The notes: generated by a model not told the origin, from the sequence alone. DNA of 64,000 nucleotides from Edolisoma coerulescens (GCA_013397115.1 VWZW01000874.1:235130-299129); one strand, 5' to 3'; shown: positions 24,883-37,500, counted from the first letter of the stretch. A program made the numbers and translations.

Positions 24883-25606
24883 TTGTGCTTCCAGATCCCT
24901 ACTGTTGCAAATATTGCCGTTAAGTGGGCCTGTCTAATTTCTTGTCACTTGTTTTGTTTGGTTTGTGGGGGGGATTTAGTACTGAGCACCAGTGACTATG
25001 AATCGGTCCTGTTCTGGTTCTGGATCCTGTTCACAGAGGGAGACCTCAGTTGGAAATGCAGTATAAAAATAAGCCATTTGCTCATGTGGGTGAGTACAAT
25101 CACCAGGTGACTGTGATGTTGGGGGTGTAAAGCACGTCTGATATGGAGGAGGGGCAGCAGTCAGGGAAGATTCTCAGTGCAGTTTTTAGGGTTCTTCCTC
25201 CCGCAGACGCCCCCATCCCCGCGGCGCAGCTCTGGGCTGTCCCTGGGCGGCTGTCGGGACCACTGCTCCTGCTGGTCTGTTCCACTGCTTCCATGGCTCT
25301 TGCTGCACAAGTCCAGTCCAGGGCCAGGATTTCCGAAGCTGTGCCTGTTCCAGGCCACTGCTGGACAGCCCAAAGTACATCCCAGACCCGCCACGCTGAG
25401 TGTGCTCAGGAACTTTGCCGTGAACAATGGACAACTGGTTTTCAAATGCATTCCATGGCTGGTTATGTGACAGGTAGTTTCAGAATACCACTAATTGGCA
25501 ACATAAAGTCAAAATCTGTTTGCTAATACTGTTTTGCAAATCCTTAGTGTTTCACATAAGGGACTATTAAACACTTCTACGGTTACAAAGGGGGCATGGG
25601 GAGGGT

Positions 25607-25762
25607 CTAGTCCAGGGGCTCCTGTTTTATTCTGATTGTTGGGGTGGGTTGTGGTCGTCTGTCTTCGCGACACAGCACATATTCGCTGAACTGGGAGGAA
25701 TCCACCCCACCACCACAGGAAGCTGCCACGTTAAATCCCTTCTGAAATAATCTTTCAAGCAC
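25607..25762 (-). CDS. KCTD15: KCTD15, terminal coding exon (residues 206-256 and stop)
   Basis: The exon follows the minus-strand acceptor CCACACTGCAG and encodes 51 residues, beginning VLERLFQKGF and ending IRIKQEPLD then TAG. It completes the C-terminal domain shared only by KCTD1 and KCTD15 (CGGGVDSSQFSEYVL, residues about 221-235). YVLCRED and PQPTPT are KCTD15-type, not KCTD1-type. The last residues hold a sumoylation consensus, I250-K251-Q252-E253; KCTD15 is known to be sumoylated near its C-terminus. Against my memory of the human protein the tail is one residue shorter, TPTI in place of TPTAV. The I-K codons (ATA AAA) happen to form an AATAAA hexamer just before the stop. Numbering counts from the methionine at 62244. 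Confidence 0.95.
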   Translation of the reverse strand: MLERLFQKGFNVAASCGGGVDSSQFSEYVLCREDRRPQPTPTIRIKQEPLD

Positions 25763-28700
25763 CTGCAGTGTGGAGGGGAAAAAAAAATCAGATTAATATT
25801 CAGCAAATTTTAGTGATAAAAGCATTTGGAAGCACCAGATCAAAATGATGGATTTAGTCTTTTGAGTCCTTGTTGAATGAATATTATTCAGCTATAATTC
25901 TATAACTTATTGTTAAATGACTATACTGTGATTAAAGTCTCGCTCTCAGCAAACCTCTGTAGAAAACAAAAATTAATCAAAGAAATAAGCACTCTGCAGA
26001 GCAGCTTAGTACATTATATAGTAAAATACTGGACTGTGGTGATATTGATGCTCTCTCTTACTGCTTATAGAAAGCAACATCAGGTTTAAGTTGTAATAAA
26101 AAGTGCCAATTATTCATCGGTAATATGAACCGTCTGAGAGAGAGGGGGGCTGAGAAGCTCTTCATTGGCAGATGAAAATGTATTAGGAGCTCAAATGACA
26201 CATCCACCAGATCCTCGAGCAATCACAGCTGTTTGCCCTCACTGGAAGGGAGCAAAGCATGACAGGGACAGGATGCAGAGCCAGGATGTGGACAACAGGG
26301 AAATGTTCTGGCCCAAGAAAGAGGTTAATCTGTACTGCCCAAATATGTATTTTCTCTTTCTACTCCTAAAGAAAAGTTGGTGCAATTTAGATGCATGAAT
26401 TTAAGGAACCCAGAGGCAACTTTAATTTCTGCAACTGTCACACAGCACATTTCCCCAGGATATACTGATCCTGGCAATGGGATCGGGGCCGTGTTTTCAC
26501 ATGCGTGAGCGTGTTGATATTCAACTTCCCAGCAGAGCAGGACACACCAGGCTTTTCCCAGAGTCAGGTGAGAGCAGATGCCAGATCCACCTTGGGCAGG
26601 TCACAATGCAGTACCCACTCGGGCTCTCCTCAGTCCCGGGCAGCAGCCTGGAAAAATGGTTCCTGTGTTTTTCTCTACTGATAAATGCCATCAAGGGGAG
26701 CAGCCTGTACTGTTCTCCAAGAGCCTCACCCAGGGTATGGCTCCCACTGTGGCAGCAGGTGGAACAGGGAAGTGACCCGATGGTTTATTAAACCTGAGGA
26801 TCCCGCTCACAGCAGCACCAGCCCCGTGTGACACCTCTCTGCACCCACAGCGACCTGGACCAAGCCCTTTACAAACTTGCGCATTCGTCCTAGAGAAGTG
26901 TCTAAGCACTACATCCACCTTCAGACAGAGTCAAGTCGTACTTTCCTGGGCTGAGATTATAGAAGGAGTTGGTCTCTGTTCAGCTTCACTGTGAGCACAT
27001 CCACGGTTACACCGAGGAGCTGCACACAGAGCACTGCCCTCGCCCTCACGCAGACCCACGTGAGGCCACGGTGCATTTCTTGGTGCCCCGTTTCTCTTGC
27101 CAGAGCATTGGCTTTGCTTTTCCCAGAAACATGATTTTCGAAGGACAGCTGTGTCCAAGGTGGTGTCATAGTGCAATGCAAACCATGGCAGCAGCATTTG
27201 CTGGTTTTAATCCGTTCGATCCCTCCTTAGGGGCTGCCTGTGTTATCCATCTGCATTTAATCCAGGGTTTGGCTTTTCAGGAGTAACTAAAACATTTTAC
27301 TTTTGCTGCCCTGGCTGTAAGGATGGGCAAAGGAAAGAGGCTGCTCTAGCAGAGCTTTGCCTAAGCCATGCCGAGTCTGCTGAAAATCAACTTGCCTGAG
27401 GAGTTCTGCCTGGCCCTGGGACACAGGGACTTAACATTCTCAGAAAGTCACATCTGCCAAATCTCCCTGACTTTTGCCCTGATTTTTACATACTCTACAC
27501 TGCAAGAAAGTTGTAGAACTGAAAGATCAAAAAAGCACACCAGAGTATGGAAGAAAAATGAACTGGGAGAAAGGAAAAGAAAAGGAAGGAGAGTGGGTTA
27601 ATAAAATACATTTAAGACAGAGAAAGAAAGCTTTCATCTCTCTTATTCATCCAGGCTGTATGTGGCCTACAGTTCCGAAATGGGGTGCAGATCCCAACAC
27701 TGTTCCTCCTCAGAGAGGAAGGCAGGAGGAGTCTGAGACGGAAGGAGGAATAAGACACCAGCAGGCTGCTGTTTCACAGGCTGGAATGTGTTCTGACTGT
27801 ATTATGTATCACTGCTCCTAGCCCTGACAGGATGAAGATGAGAGACAACCCAGCCATGGGAAAGGAGGCTTCTCCCACTGAACTGGAGAGTGGAACAGAG
27901 GATTGACAGGTAAGATTTCTGAGAGAGACGGGACTTCAAAATCCTTGCTAAAAAGTTTTTTAAATCAATTTGCTTGTAAGACAAAACAAGCAGGGGGGTG
28001 CCCTTGGCTTGCCTCAGACCAAAGCTGTGGAAGGCTGCATGTTAAAATAGGATTCTTTTTAACTGAGCCTCTCTCTGCAAACACCCAGTCCAGATAGACA
28101 TTACACCTCAGAGCACCACACGCCGAACAAAGCCATTCATTTTTGCTCAGTACGTGCTGGAAGGACCAGACTGCAGGCTATAATCTGGTGTTAAAAACCT
28201 TGGGATCATCAATTTTCTCAGCAAGAAACAGAACAGACCAAATCCTGTAAACAATGCTGAAGATGTTTAAATACTGCAGTTTTAAGTGTCACTTGGATGA
28301 GGCTGAGCTCAGGTCTAGGCAGAAAGGCTCCTTTCAGTGCTTCCGTGCATGAGACTGAACAGCATTTTGAACATGGGACAGTTTTAAATTCCACTTAGAG
28401 AATTTGACTCTATACACATTATTTCTTCTGAAGGTAAGATTCAGACAGGGGGAAAGCAGCGACCATCTCTGAGTCAAATCAGAGCTATTTTCCTGAAAAT
28501 CTCCAAAGAGAAAATGCCAAAAACTGAGTATCAGCTGTGGCTCTCCCATATACAGGGACACATGCACATTATTAAATAGAGGATTTGTGCTAGGATTTAA
28601 TATATGCTGTCTTCCAATATTCCAAGCACATCTGATTTTGTTGGAAGGTTTTCCAAATGGAAACCTGATCCTTTCACTTAGTGCATTTCATTTAAATTTT

Positions 28701-29300
28701 GGAGAATATTAACAAATACATTCTTAATTATGAAGACTTAATGTTCAACATTCACAAGCATCACAGAATTTTCTCTAAGGTAAATTCATGATTCCCACCA
28801 GAACCTGTTGCAAGGAGCTGAAAAATCCTATACCTATATATAATTACAAATGGGCGTAAAGAGTTACTGTATTTTTTTGCCTACTAGGTGCGGACATTGT
28901 TTGTTTTATATGCACAGTTCTTGATACAAAGCATTTAATGAAACTATTCTCCAAATATAGGAAAAAAATATATAAATATTGCAATTGTGCTACCAAATGC
29001 ATTGAGCAGAGCATAGGGAGACAGAAGAAATGTATCTCCTCAGCAAACAGCAGACAGGCTTCTTGTGCTGCTCCCTGGGACTCTTTGCAAGCAATTCTGC
29101 ACTTCCAACCACCACCCATCTCCCTTAACTCTGTGCATTTGCCTCACCGTACTTCCAACTTTTGACTTAATATTGCTTTGCCAAAAAACTCCTTGGAGGG
29201 GGAAGAGCAGTGCCTGTGTGCTGACCAGAGTTCATCAGAGCCAGTGCTAATTAGCTGCTGATTTCATCAGCCTTTCGTCTCAGAAATGCATCATTTTCCA

Positions 29301-29322
29301 GAAAGTGTTTGAAAACACTTTC
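29301..29322. repeat. Perfect inverted repeat, 10-bp arms with 2-nt loop
   Basis: GAAAGTGTTT, then GA, then AAACACTTTC form a perfect hairpin. No T-run follows, and the context is an intron, so a terminator role is not implied. Confidence 0.7.
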
Positions 29323-29334
29323 GATTAATTATAT

Positions 29335-29370
29335 AGTAAAATGATGTAATTTAGTAAAATGATGTAATTT
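29335..29370. repeat. Exact 18-bp tandem duplication
   Basis: AGTAAAATGATGTAATTT occurs twice with no mismatch, immediately after the hairpin at 29301. Confidence 0.9.
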
Positions 29371-29811
29371 AATAGTATTACTTATACTGTAGACTCTTTG
29401 ACAGAAATTTTTTCCGCAACATGAACTTGCAAAGAGACTCTTTGATTCTGTCTGAATTTTGACTGAATTCAAAACACATTCAAATAATAACATTAATTAG
29501 TGTTGTACTACACATGGAGCACATGTATCCTATGAGTTACACCACTCTGGATAAAAGAGAGCCGAGTGCTCAACCATGTGGGCATCCAGAGCTTTGCCAG
29601 CCAGTGCTGAGCTGGTCAGTGGCTCACCGTGACCCTTTATTGTTTCAGTTACTCGAATTCCTTGTGTGATCTAACAGGATTGTGCCTGGGACACAAATGC
29701 TCTTCTTACTGCTCCCTCTCCTCCCAGCACAGCAATGGAGGCACCTCCCTGTCCCACTGCCAGCCAACGGAGCTGCCTCTGACCACCCCCAGCCCGCTGG
29801 GCTTGGGGCAG

Positions 29812-29853
29812 CCCACCCCCAACCTTGCCAAACCCACCCCAAACCTTGCCAAG
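29812..29853. repeat. 21-bp tandem duplication, two copies
   Basis: Two head-to-tail copies of a CCCACCCCC-AACCTTGCCAAA unit differ at two positions. Confidence 0.8.
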
Positions 29854-31185
29854 TGTGAAATCACTAAGGACTGTGCAGAATTAACCACAGCCGGGTGAAG
29901 TTCAACCAAATACACCACTTGGGAGTCTTGAACCAAAAACCACCCAAGCCCACTGGGAATGCTGCCCACGCAGTGGGGGGGGCCACCACCATTAGGGTCA
30001 GGTTTTTAAAACGACTCCACCCACCTTTACCTGTTCAGGTGACTGCAGCTCTCCTGAAGATGTCACTTGGCAGCCTGGGAGACAGAGGGTGCCTGAGCCT
30101 GATGAGTAACAACCACACAGGGACAAGAGCTCCAGGTTCTTGTCCTCCCTTGCTGTTGCACCTCCCTCCCCAGCCAGTCTGACCGGCCTGGTCCACGGAC
30201 CAGCTCTTCTGTGGGTTTTTGCCCGCAGGGGAGTTTATCAAGACAACCACGGCATTTCCCATAGCCCCGTTCACATCTGCAGCCACAGCCCATCTGCAGA
30301 GGATAGTAACTTGGGAAATACTCCCCTCTAGGTTGATTTCCCTTCCCATAACACGAGCATTTGCAGCGTATTCCAAAGGAATACACAAAAAACCAAGAGC
30401 TCTGTCTTGCCCATGTTAATTAAGGCCCAAGTTAACGGCACCATCGCCTGGTTCCTCCCCACAGCCCCAGGACAGCCACACCAGCAGAGCTCTGGCTGCA
30501 GTGCTGGTGACCCCTGAGAAATGGCACTGCTTGCCCACAGGCTGCTGCCTAAACACAGACCACGTATTTATTCCTGCTGCCATCCACCTATCTGTCCAGT
30601 TATCTTCTTCTGTTTCGTATGTTTAATTTTAAACCTAATGTCAAAACTCTGAGTATAAAATGAAATACATTTTTGTTTAAAATACTCTGGGCAATTTTTA
30701 TAGAACATCCTTTTGAAAAAAAAAAAGTGCAGAGATCAATTTTTTTAAGTCCATCCCGCAGGCACCATCATTTAATTATGAGTGAGACATAAATTATGCA
30801 TTTACACATTGTTGCATTTTCTATAAAATAGTGTGGAGATTTTTTTTTGTAGTTTTTGGAACTCTCTCTTTCTTCCTAGAGGCACTTTGGAGGAAAAAAA
30901 AAAACAACTGCCAAAGGCTATACATTGATGAAAAAAATTAGCATTTATCAGTATAACACCATTATGAGGCCAGCATGGCACTAACATACACAAAATCTAA
31001 ATGTATTTTTCTGCTTAGACTTAGGAAAACCTGAAAGACTGCGATCTCACCAGACAGAAAAATGTTTCTTTGCAGTATAAGCACTGAAAGTAATTGGGCA
31101 GAAGCAAATAATTTGCATAGAATTGAACAAGCCATAGTGAAAAAGCACCCCAGCAACAGATGAGGCAGCACGGAAAGGCCATTAC

Positions 31186-31491
31186 CTGCACTGAGTTCAA
31201 CCGGCAGTATCCATTCAAGGGAAACCTGATAACGTGGGTGGGGTCCTGGTTCCAGCCCGCGTTTACAGAGTTGCACATGACGTCCCCAGTCTCTGGGAAG
31301 ATCTCTTCTATCAAAGCCTTCTCCCCGCTCAACGCAATTCTTTCCCCCAGATCTGGAGTCACTCTTACAACCAAGCAGTCACAAGGCTGGAAATGTTTCC
31401 TTTGTTCTTTCTCTTGTTTCCATCGCTCAAGTTCCTTAATCATTGGCTGCAGCTGGTAATACTTTGCTTCTTCATATAAAAGATTAAAGTC
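31186..31491 (-). CDS. KCTD15: KCTD15, third exon in the window (residues 104-205)
   Basis: This 306-nt exon is flanked by CCCCAG and GTAATG on the minus strand and encodes 102 residues in phase 0. It runs from DFNLLYEEAKYYQLQP, the last BTB helices, through ELERWKQEKEQRK and the linker into the C-terminal domain (CDCLVVRVTPDLGERIALSG, VMCNSVNAGWNQDPTHVI), ending RLNSVQ. Residues such as TPDLGERIALSGEKALIEE, ETGD, NQDPTH and YCRLNS are KCTD15-specific; KCTD1 has, from memory, APDLGERITLSGDKS, EIGD, NHDSTH and YCHLNS. In this family the BTB domain forms pentamers and the C-terminal domain contributes to partner binding, including AP-2 transcription factors. The reading frame is intact. The acceptor pyrimidine tract is an expanded CT/T run. 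Confidence 0.96.
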
Positions 31492-31493
31492 CT

Positions 31494-31531
31494 GGGGAAA
31501 AAAAAAAGAGAGAGAGAGGGAGAGAGAGAAA
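31494..31531 (+). repeat. Purine microsatellite A(n)-(GA)n abutting a KCTD15 splice acceptor
   Basis: There are 38 uninterrupted purines on the plus strand (G4, A10, then GA units). On the minus strand this is the polypyrimidine tract directly before the AG at 31493-31492. The acceptor is therefore embedded in a length-variable simple repeat. Confidence 0.9.
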
Positions 31532-34500
31532 CTAGAAATGCTTATAGTTCTCTTTTAAAAATGAGTATTGTTCCCGTTTGACCTACTTAGGCTTATGTAT
31601 TGTCAGCAAGAGAGCAAAGGCAACAGGTACCCACATACTTACACCTCCACAGAAAACCACATGGTGTTAGTGTTTAATCTGTTTGAGCTGACCGAGAAGT
31701 TCCCACTGCACTGAATTATCCTTTCATTTATTATCCCACAAGCTCAATGCCAGAAGGCTTTACTCTTGGATTAAGAAATCAAAATAGCTGGTTGGAGTAA
31801 ACAAAGCCTACTGATGTAAGAGAAGATGTTCCGAGCCCTAATCTTCACTCCTGGCCTCAGATAATTCTGATCTCACAGCAGATCTCAGACTTCGCTGTCG
31901 CCTCTCGCACACGAGATGGAGATGTCAGTTCAGCTTCACTTCTCACCTGCCTTTGCTGAGGCTGAAATTCAGCTACAGCAGCTCAGCTGCTTCCTGCAGT
32001 TCATGACTATTCATGTATTTAAAGTGTACTTTGGAGCCTGGTAAATTATATGGAGGTAGTGACCATCCTGCTGGCTGGGAGCTCAGCTGTGTGCTCCAAT
32101 GGCTTAAAAGAAGCAGTTCTTCCCTGCCATTTGTCCATCACTTCACCTGGGCTTTGGGCAATTCAAATTCCCAATTTGATCCAATTCCCAGTTCAGTGAT
32201 TGTTTCATCAGTTTCTGACAGATCTTCCCACCTCAGCTGGAATACGTGAGAGCACATGGAGGCCAAGGGTGTGAGCATCCCCAGACCCAAGGAGGCAGCC
32301 GTGCCCCCCGGGCCCAGCCAGAGGAGAAGGAGAAGGAGAAGGCCCCTGGGGGCACTTTGCTCCCGCTGGCCCCACAGCCTCCTCCAGCCTCCCGAGGGGA
32401 AGAGGAGCAACAAGGGCTCAGCACCAGCTCCTCCCTGCAAAGACCCATGTTTGCTTTCCTGGCTCTTGCACCCCTTTACACAAATGCTGCACCACAGGTG
32501 CTTTTGTGGAGTGTGCTGGAGGTCAAGACCTGGAACAAAGGCCAGTTCTACTCAAGACTGAAATGACTGAAATAATTTGGACTGGAAAGAATGATATGAC
32601 AAGAAGCAATCAAGAAATGGGCACAAATATTACATGAAAAATAACGGGTGTGCTGCTGCCCCAGGACTCGGGGAGGAGGGGGAATCAAAGGCCGATGAAC
32701 ATGAGCACAAAAAGGTGCAACTCTTCATAGTGGTTTGGAATTAACCTGTAAAATCTGCTGCTGCAGGGTATTACTGAACCAAAGCAGTCAGCTCTGCTCA
32801 AATTTGGCACCACTGACCCACCGGTAGTGGAGGTGCTCCTTCCCCCCAGGGCTGCCTGCAGCCTGGAGACGTATGAATATTCACAGTGACAGGGCAAGGT
32901 GATCGACTTACAAAAGGGACATCCAATCCTTTACATCTCCTTGATGTCTGCTAAGGTTGGGACAATGTGCACACGGCTAAGGGAAAAAAAAAAGGACTGG
33001 AGGATAAGAGGAGCAGAGAGGAAGAGGGATAAGAGCAAGTGGGAAGAAATGAGGGCAACACTCTCGTGGGACAGCTTGAAGATGGAAAACAACAGAGGAT
33101 TAAAGAAGAAATCATGCAGAGAGCATGCTGCAAACAACCAACAGCCGGTGTTGGGAACCGGCCAGGCAAAGAGGTGTGGAGGCTGGCTGCACTGCCTGGT
33201 CTCAGATAGGACAGCATCAGCCCCAAAGCCTCGTCCTCTGCTGGAAAGTATTCTCACCCTTCCCCAAAACCAGCACTCTCTGCTGAACCATTACTGCTTT
33301 TCTCTGTCCACCAGTGAAGCTCCCTGGGTACTGAATAGAGGATCAGTTTAAACTTACAGGGGTTAAAGGCCTAAATTAAAATAAAAATTCTGAAATCTCT
33401 GTGCAGGACACTGAATCCACCACCTAACTGTGTTCACTACAGAGGTGTGTGCAGTGGCCTGCCAAATGTTCACCTGGGTATCTGCTGGTGCCATGGATTG
33501 CTTTTTCAAGCAAGGAAACATGCAGTGCTAAGGAAAAATGTAATGGTGTAGAGTGAACAGGAGCACCCAGTGCTTTCTGAAGGCAATGGAAAGTCATCTG
33601 CTGTTTTCAGTAGGTCTTGAAAAACCAGTTTCAGAGCATCTGGGTTTGTGGACAATATAAAATAAGGTATTATTTGTAAAATCAATCAAGTGAATATGTG
33701 CTAAGAAAACTCACTAGTAAAACCTGGCAGAGATGGTACAGTGATAGAAAACCAGTCCTTCGTTCCTGAAAGCAGAGAGCAGTACGGTGCTCCTGAGGCT
33801 GGATGCAAAGCCCATGACATTACAGAGTCTCTGACTGCCTTCACTGGGCTTTGGACTAGCCTGACAGTATCCTGAATCACAGGAGTTTGACGGTCCTGCA
33901 CCCTCGGGCCAAAACAGCAATGCCATAAACAAGCAAAACCCAGATCACAGCACCCCTACTTCTCCCACAGCCAACTCAGCCCACCCCATCAACTGCAGCT
34001 TTTCAGTGACTCTTGCTAGCTGTCATTCATAAAATGAACAGGATAAATTTTACATTCTGATACCATTTTGTGCAAAGAAAACCTGCTTTCAAATGGAACA
34101 GCTCTTCCACTACTGTTCCCAGAATGATACAGCCACACTTCAGGTGGCTGTGTGGAAATCAGGGCTGTGCTGGAGCATCACATGCTCTGTGGGACAAAGT
34201 GGGCACCTGGTACAACGGCCTGGGTTGAGCCAAGGTGTTTGGGTTAGTTTCTAAAGTAAGACTCTCATGCCTGTGTCTATTCCACACTTGGGTTGAGCAC
34301 AAATACGGAAAGGGTTGTGCACTTGAAGAAGGGCCCTGTAACAGATCCTGGGAACTGAGGCGTGCTGGTGCCAAGAGGTGATGTCAGGGAATCAGGGCAC
34401 CTACTGTCAGGCAGTGCCAATAAAGGGAATTTGTTGCACAGTAGCACAGTAACGAGTGGAGGGGATTAAAAAGTGTCTTCTGTAGGCAAGAGAAATTCAT

Positions 34501-37500
34501 TCCTGTCCACCAGTGACAGTGCTGGGAAGGGACACTTTGTGTGACCCCACTCCATTGCTGCCCACAGCCACCAGCAGCAAAGGCTGCCCCGCCCCGCTCT
34601 GCTCCTCTTATGGGACATCTGGCCTTTCTGCACGGAGGGACTGGGGCATCGTGGGGGAATCTGACAGTATGTTTAGGGAGGGAAGAGGATTTCACAAAGC
34701 CAGGAACACAGAATGAGTGGCTCACAGCATGGGGGTCCGGTTCTCCAAATCCTGCGCTTGGGCAGAGTCATGGGCTCTACACACCAAGCCCACAATCTTT
34801 TCCTTCAGGTTTTATACACTACTCAGAATACTGTCTGTCTGTGACCAGACTGGGAGAGCCCAGCCCTGGACTATCTGCACTGAATGCTTAGGATGCCCAG
34901 GTAATACTGACATAGGTATTTCCACCCTTGCACTGTAGATATCAAATCCTACCCTGAAGATTTGCTGAAGTTCAATATGAAATGTAAAGTAAAAGAATTA
35001 AACCCAGAAGAGACCTCGCCAGGGAGGTACCACAGGAACTGCATGAAAACATTTCCATGCTGTTAGTTTCGATAAGTTCCCAAAGGCAGATGCAGACATG
35101 AACCTTCCTGGTCCCATCCAGGAGAGGCACATCTCACTGGAACAGGCAGGGAGCAGCCCCAGTGGCCAAGCGCACAGAGGTTCACTGAAACTCAGCCCCA
35201 GAGCACAGCTCCTGCCCCACACGAGCACTGACCCCTGCACACGGACGCTGCCCCTCTCTCACAGAGGCTCCGGCCGCCTGTCAGTGCTGCTGAGCAGCAG
35301 GCAGCATTCCTCAGCAGGTTTCGTACAACACCCAGGAGTTCCTTGTCCTGCAGGACTAACGCATCTCCCATTTCTTCTAAGGATTATTGCCCTATGTTCC
35401 CAGCTCCCTGACAGCAGTACCAGAGCCAAGCACTATGATAGACAGTGGAGCTGCTTCTGTTTAGCCTAGGAAACACATCTTACTCTGATTCCCACCAGCA
35501 GTGACAGCCACAAGCAGGGTGCTCTTTGATAGACTGAAAGGGGAGATAGACAGTACAGCTTTTAATTTTTCTGTAAAGTACCATAGAAAGCCTTTATAGC
35601 TACCACGAGTCTTCAACTTCTTGTGGCTGTTGTAGGAACTAGTGGGGAAGTTCTGCCAGGTCACTTGAAAAAGGGAGCAGATAGGCAGGTGGGATGCACA
35701 CAGCCTTTCTCCAGCCACGGCTTCTGGCCTACATCTAGATCTCATGGGAAACATAAACAGATCTTTCAAAGATGCAGCCTTTTGCCTTTCACAAAATAAT
35801 TTTCTGCTTTTTGTTTGGTAGAAAAGCTTTTTTTGTGGTGGATTTCATGTGGGATGAATTCTGCGGTCACTTCTGACACGGATGACATCTTCCTGGGGAG
35901 GAGATGGGAGGTGTGACCTCAAGGCCAGCTGTGCTGCTGTTTCGATGTCAGTGCCAATGGGTTGGTTCAGATCTGCTACTCCAGGCAGAGACAGCCAGCA
36001 GAGAGTGACCATGTGTCCCACGGACCTGATGCTGTTCTCTAAGTACCAAAGACATCCTTTATTTTTGTACCTAATGTTGACTCCTGAACAGCCTGAAATG
36101 GCTCTTTCTGTCCATTTTTCACTTGTTATTCTTTATTACATGGAACAACAAACTGTCATCCTGACTCAATGTTTCTTTTATATTTTTAGTGCTGTGAAGA
36201 TCTGACTCCTGGCTACGAAAGAAAGTTGCTCACTTCTACGATGACAACTGCACCACTTCCTGAGGTCAGTTTGAGAAGATTTTAGATGCAAGCACACTAA
36301 TTTTGTAACTGTATTCATAAATTAGAGTAGTGGCCTTGTCACTCTGGTGTTACAGGTGATCTCTGTAATCCACATAGAACTCAGATGTCCTGAGCCTTTG
36401 TGCTCCTCCCCTCTTTGAGACGGAGTAACAACATACACATTGCCTATGTCTGTTTTTGATTGATGCTCTCTGAGCAGGGAATGAGTCTCAAACAAGAGGT
36501 ACAACAGGTCCTGGTTTCGCGTGCAGTTAGGTATTGACAGTGAAGGGGACACGTGCTGCTCATGATGTCCTGGGGAAGCCCCTCTGATGGTGCGGGAGAC
36601 CAAGGCAGGAGTATTTGGGCACCAGAGGGGGAGCAGCTCCTGTGGCAGCCACCCCCTGACCCAGCAGCATGGCAGAGTTGGGGGTGCTGGCCCCATGCTC
36701 TGCTCAAGGCCAAAGGATGCTCACGGCGTCGTGTCCCACGCACGGGACACTGAACCAGAGCAGGCAGAGGGAGCTGGAAGCAGCTCCAGGCCGTGCACTA
36801 TCACCAGCTTGGCACGGGCTGGCTGCAGAGCAGAACCCAGCCAAACACTCACACTCACTCCTCAGCACCCTCCATGTGGCCTGAAATCCCCCAAACACAG
36901 AAAAATTACAGGAACCGTAAGAGTGCTGCTTTCAGCAGGAAGACCTTGGAGACACTTTCAAGTTCTGGCTTAGTAGTAGTTGGAAGTGTAATTAATATTC
37001 ACTGTAAACACACCACTCAGACTTGATAATAAAGAATCACTAGCCTCGGAACACACACCCCACTTTCTCTGCATTTTGGTGTTAACTTAGTCTGAAAACA
37101 ACACTGAAATAGCAAACACAATAATGCTGGTGTGGTACTAACATTTCAAACTTTCCAAAATAACCATCTGAGCAGCAATTCAAGTTGAAAAGCAACTTGG
37201 CTAAACCTTGAGGCTAATAAACTGCTTGATTAAATTAAGGGGTAAAAACTAATAAATATTCAAAACACTTGATAATGCTTTGTTTGACATAAAGAACATT
37301 TAATGCAAGTCTCACTGGAAAAGCTGTCAGGTTTTATACCTTAAATAGAGTTTTGCATTTAGAAACACTGAGTGATTCCATTTGCTGCCTTTGATTATTG
37401 TCTTCTGTCACTTTAATCACGCTGGCAAAATTACACGATTTCTGTGAAGTCAAATCCGTTTACAATGCAGTTTTAATATAGCTTTACAGCGCATTCTTCT

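Larger units (their letters stand above)
23198..25606 (-). other. KCTD15: KCTD15 3' UTR region (maximal inferred extent)
   Basis: On the minus strand downstream of the KCTD15 stop the sequence is non-coding. Between about 24330 and 23690 it is AU-rich with TGTA and TTTGTA motifs typical of vertebrate 3' UTRs. Candidate AATAAA signals on this strand are at 24882-24877 and 24870-24865 (UTR of about 0.7 kb) and, further on, at 23384-23379 and 23203-23198 (UTR up to about 2.4 kb). Which is used cannot be told from sequence. A (CCAA)n tract is at 23244-23262. Confidence 0.45.
25763..31185 (-). other. KCTD15: KCTD15 last intron (5.4 kb)
   Basis: This intron begins on the minus strand with GTAATG at 31185 and ends with CTGCAG at 25763. 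It contains a perfect 10-bp stem hairpin, an 18-bp tandem duplication and a 21-bp tandem duplication (listed separately). The remainder is unique sequence in which I see no exon or element. Confidence 0.85.

Noticed and set aside
32138..32566. Overlapping GC-rich ORFs on both strands
   Set aside because: Both strands are open over the same bases with low-complexity (Glu/Lys, Ser/Leu) translations and no splice or homology support.
36444..36750. Cys/Pro-rich minus-strand ORF as a KCTD15 alternative exon
   Set aside because: No splice sites in suitable phase and no similarity that I recognise.
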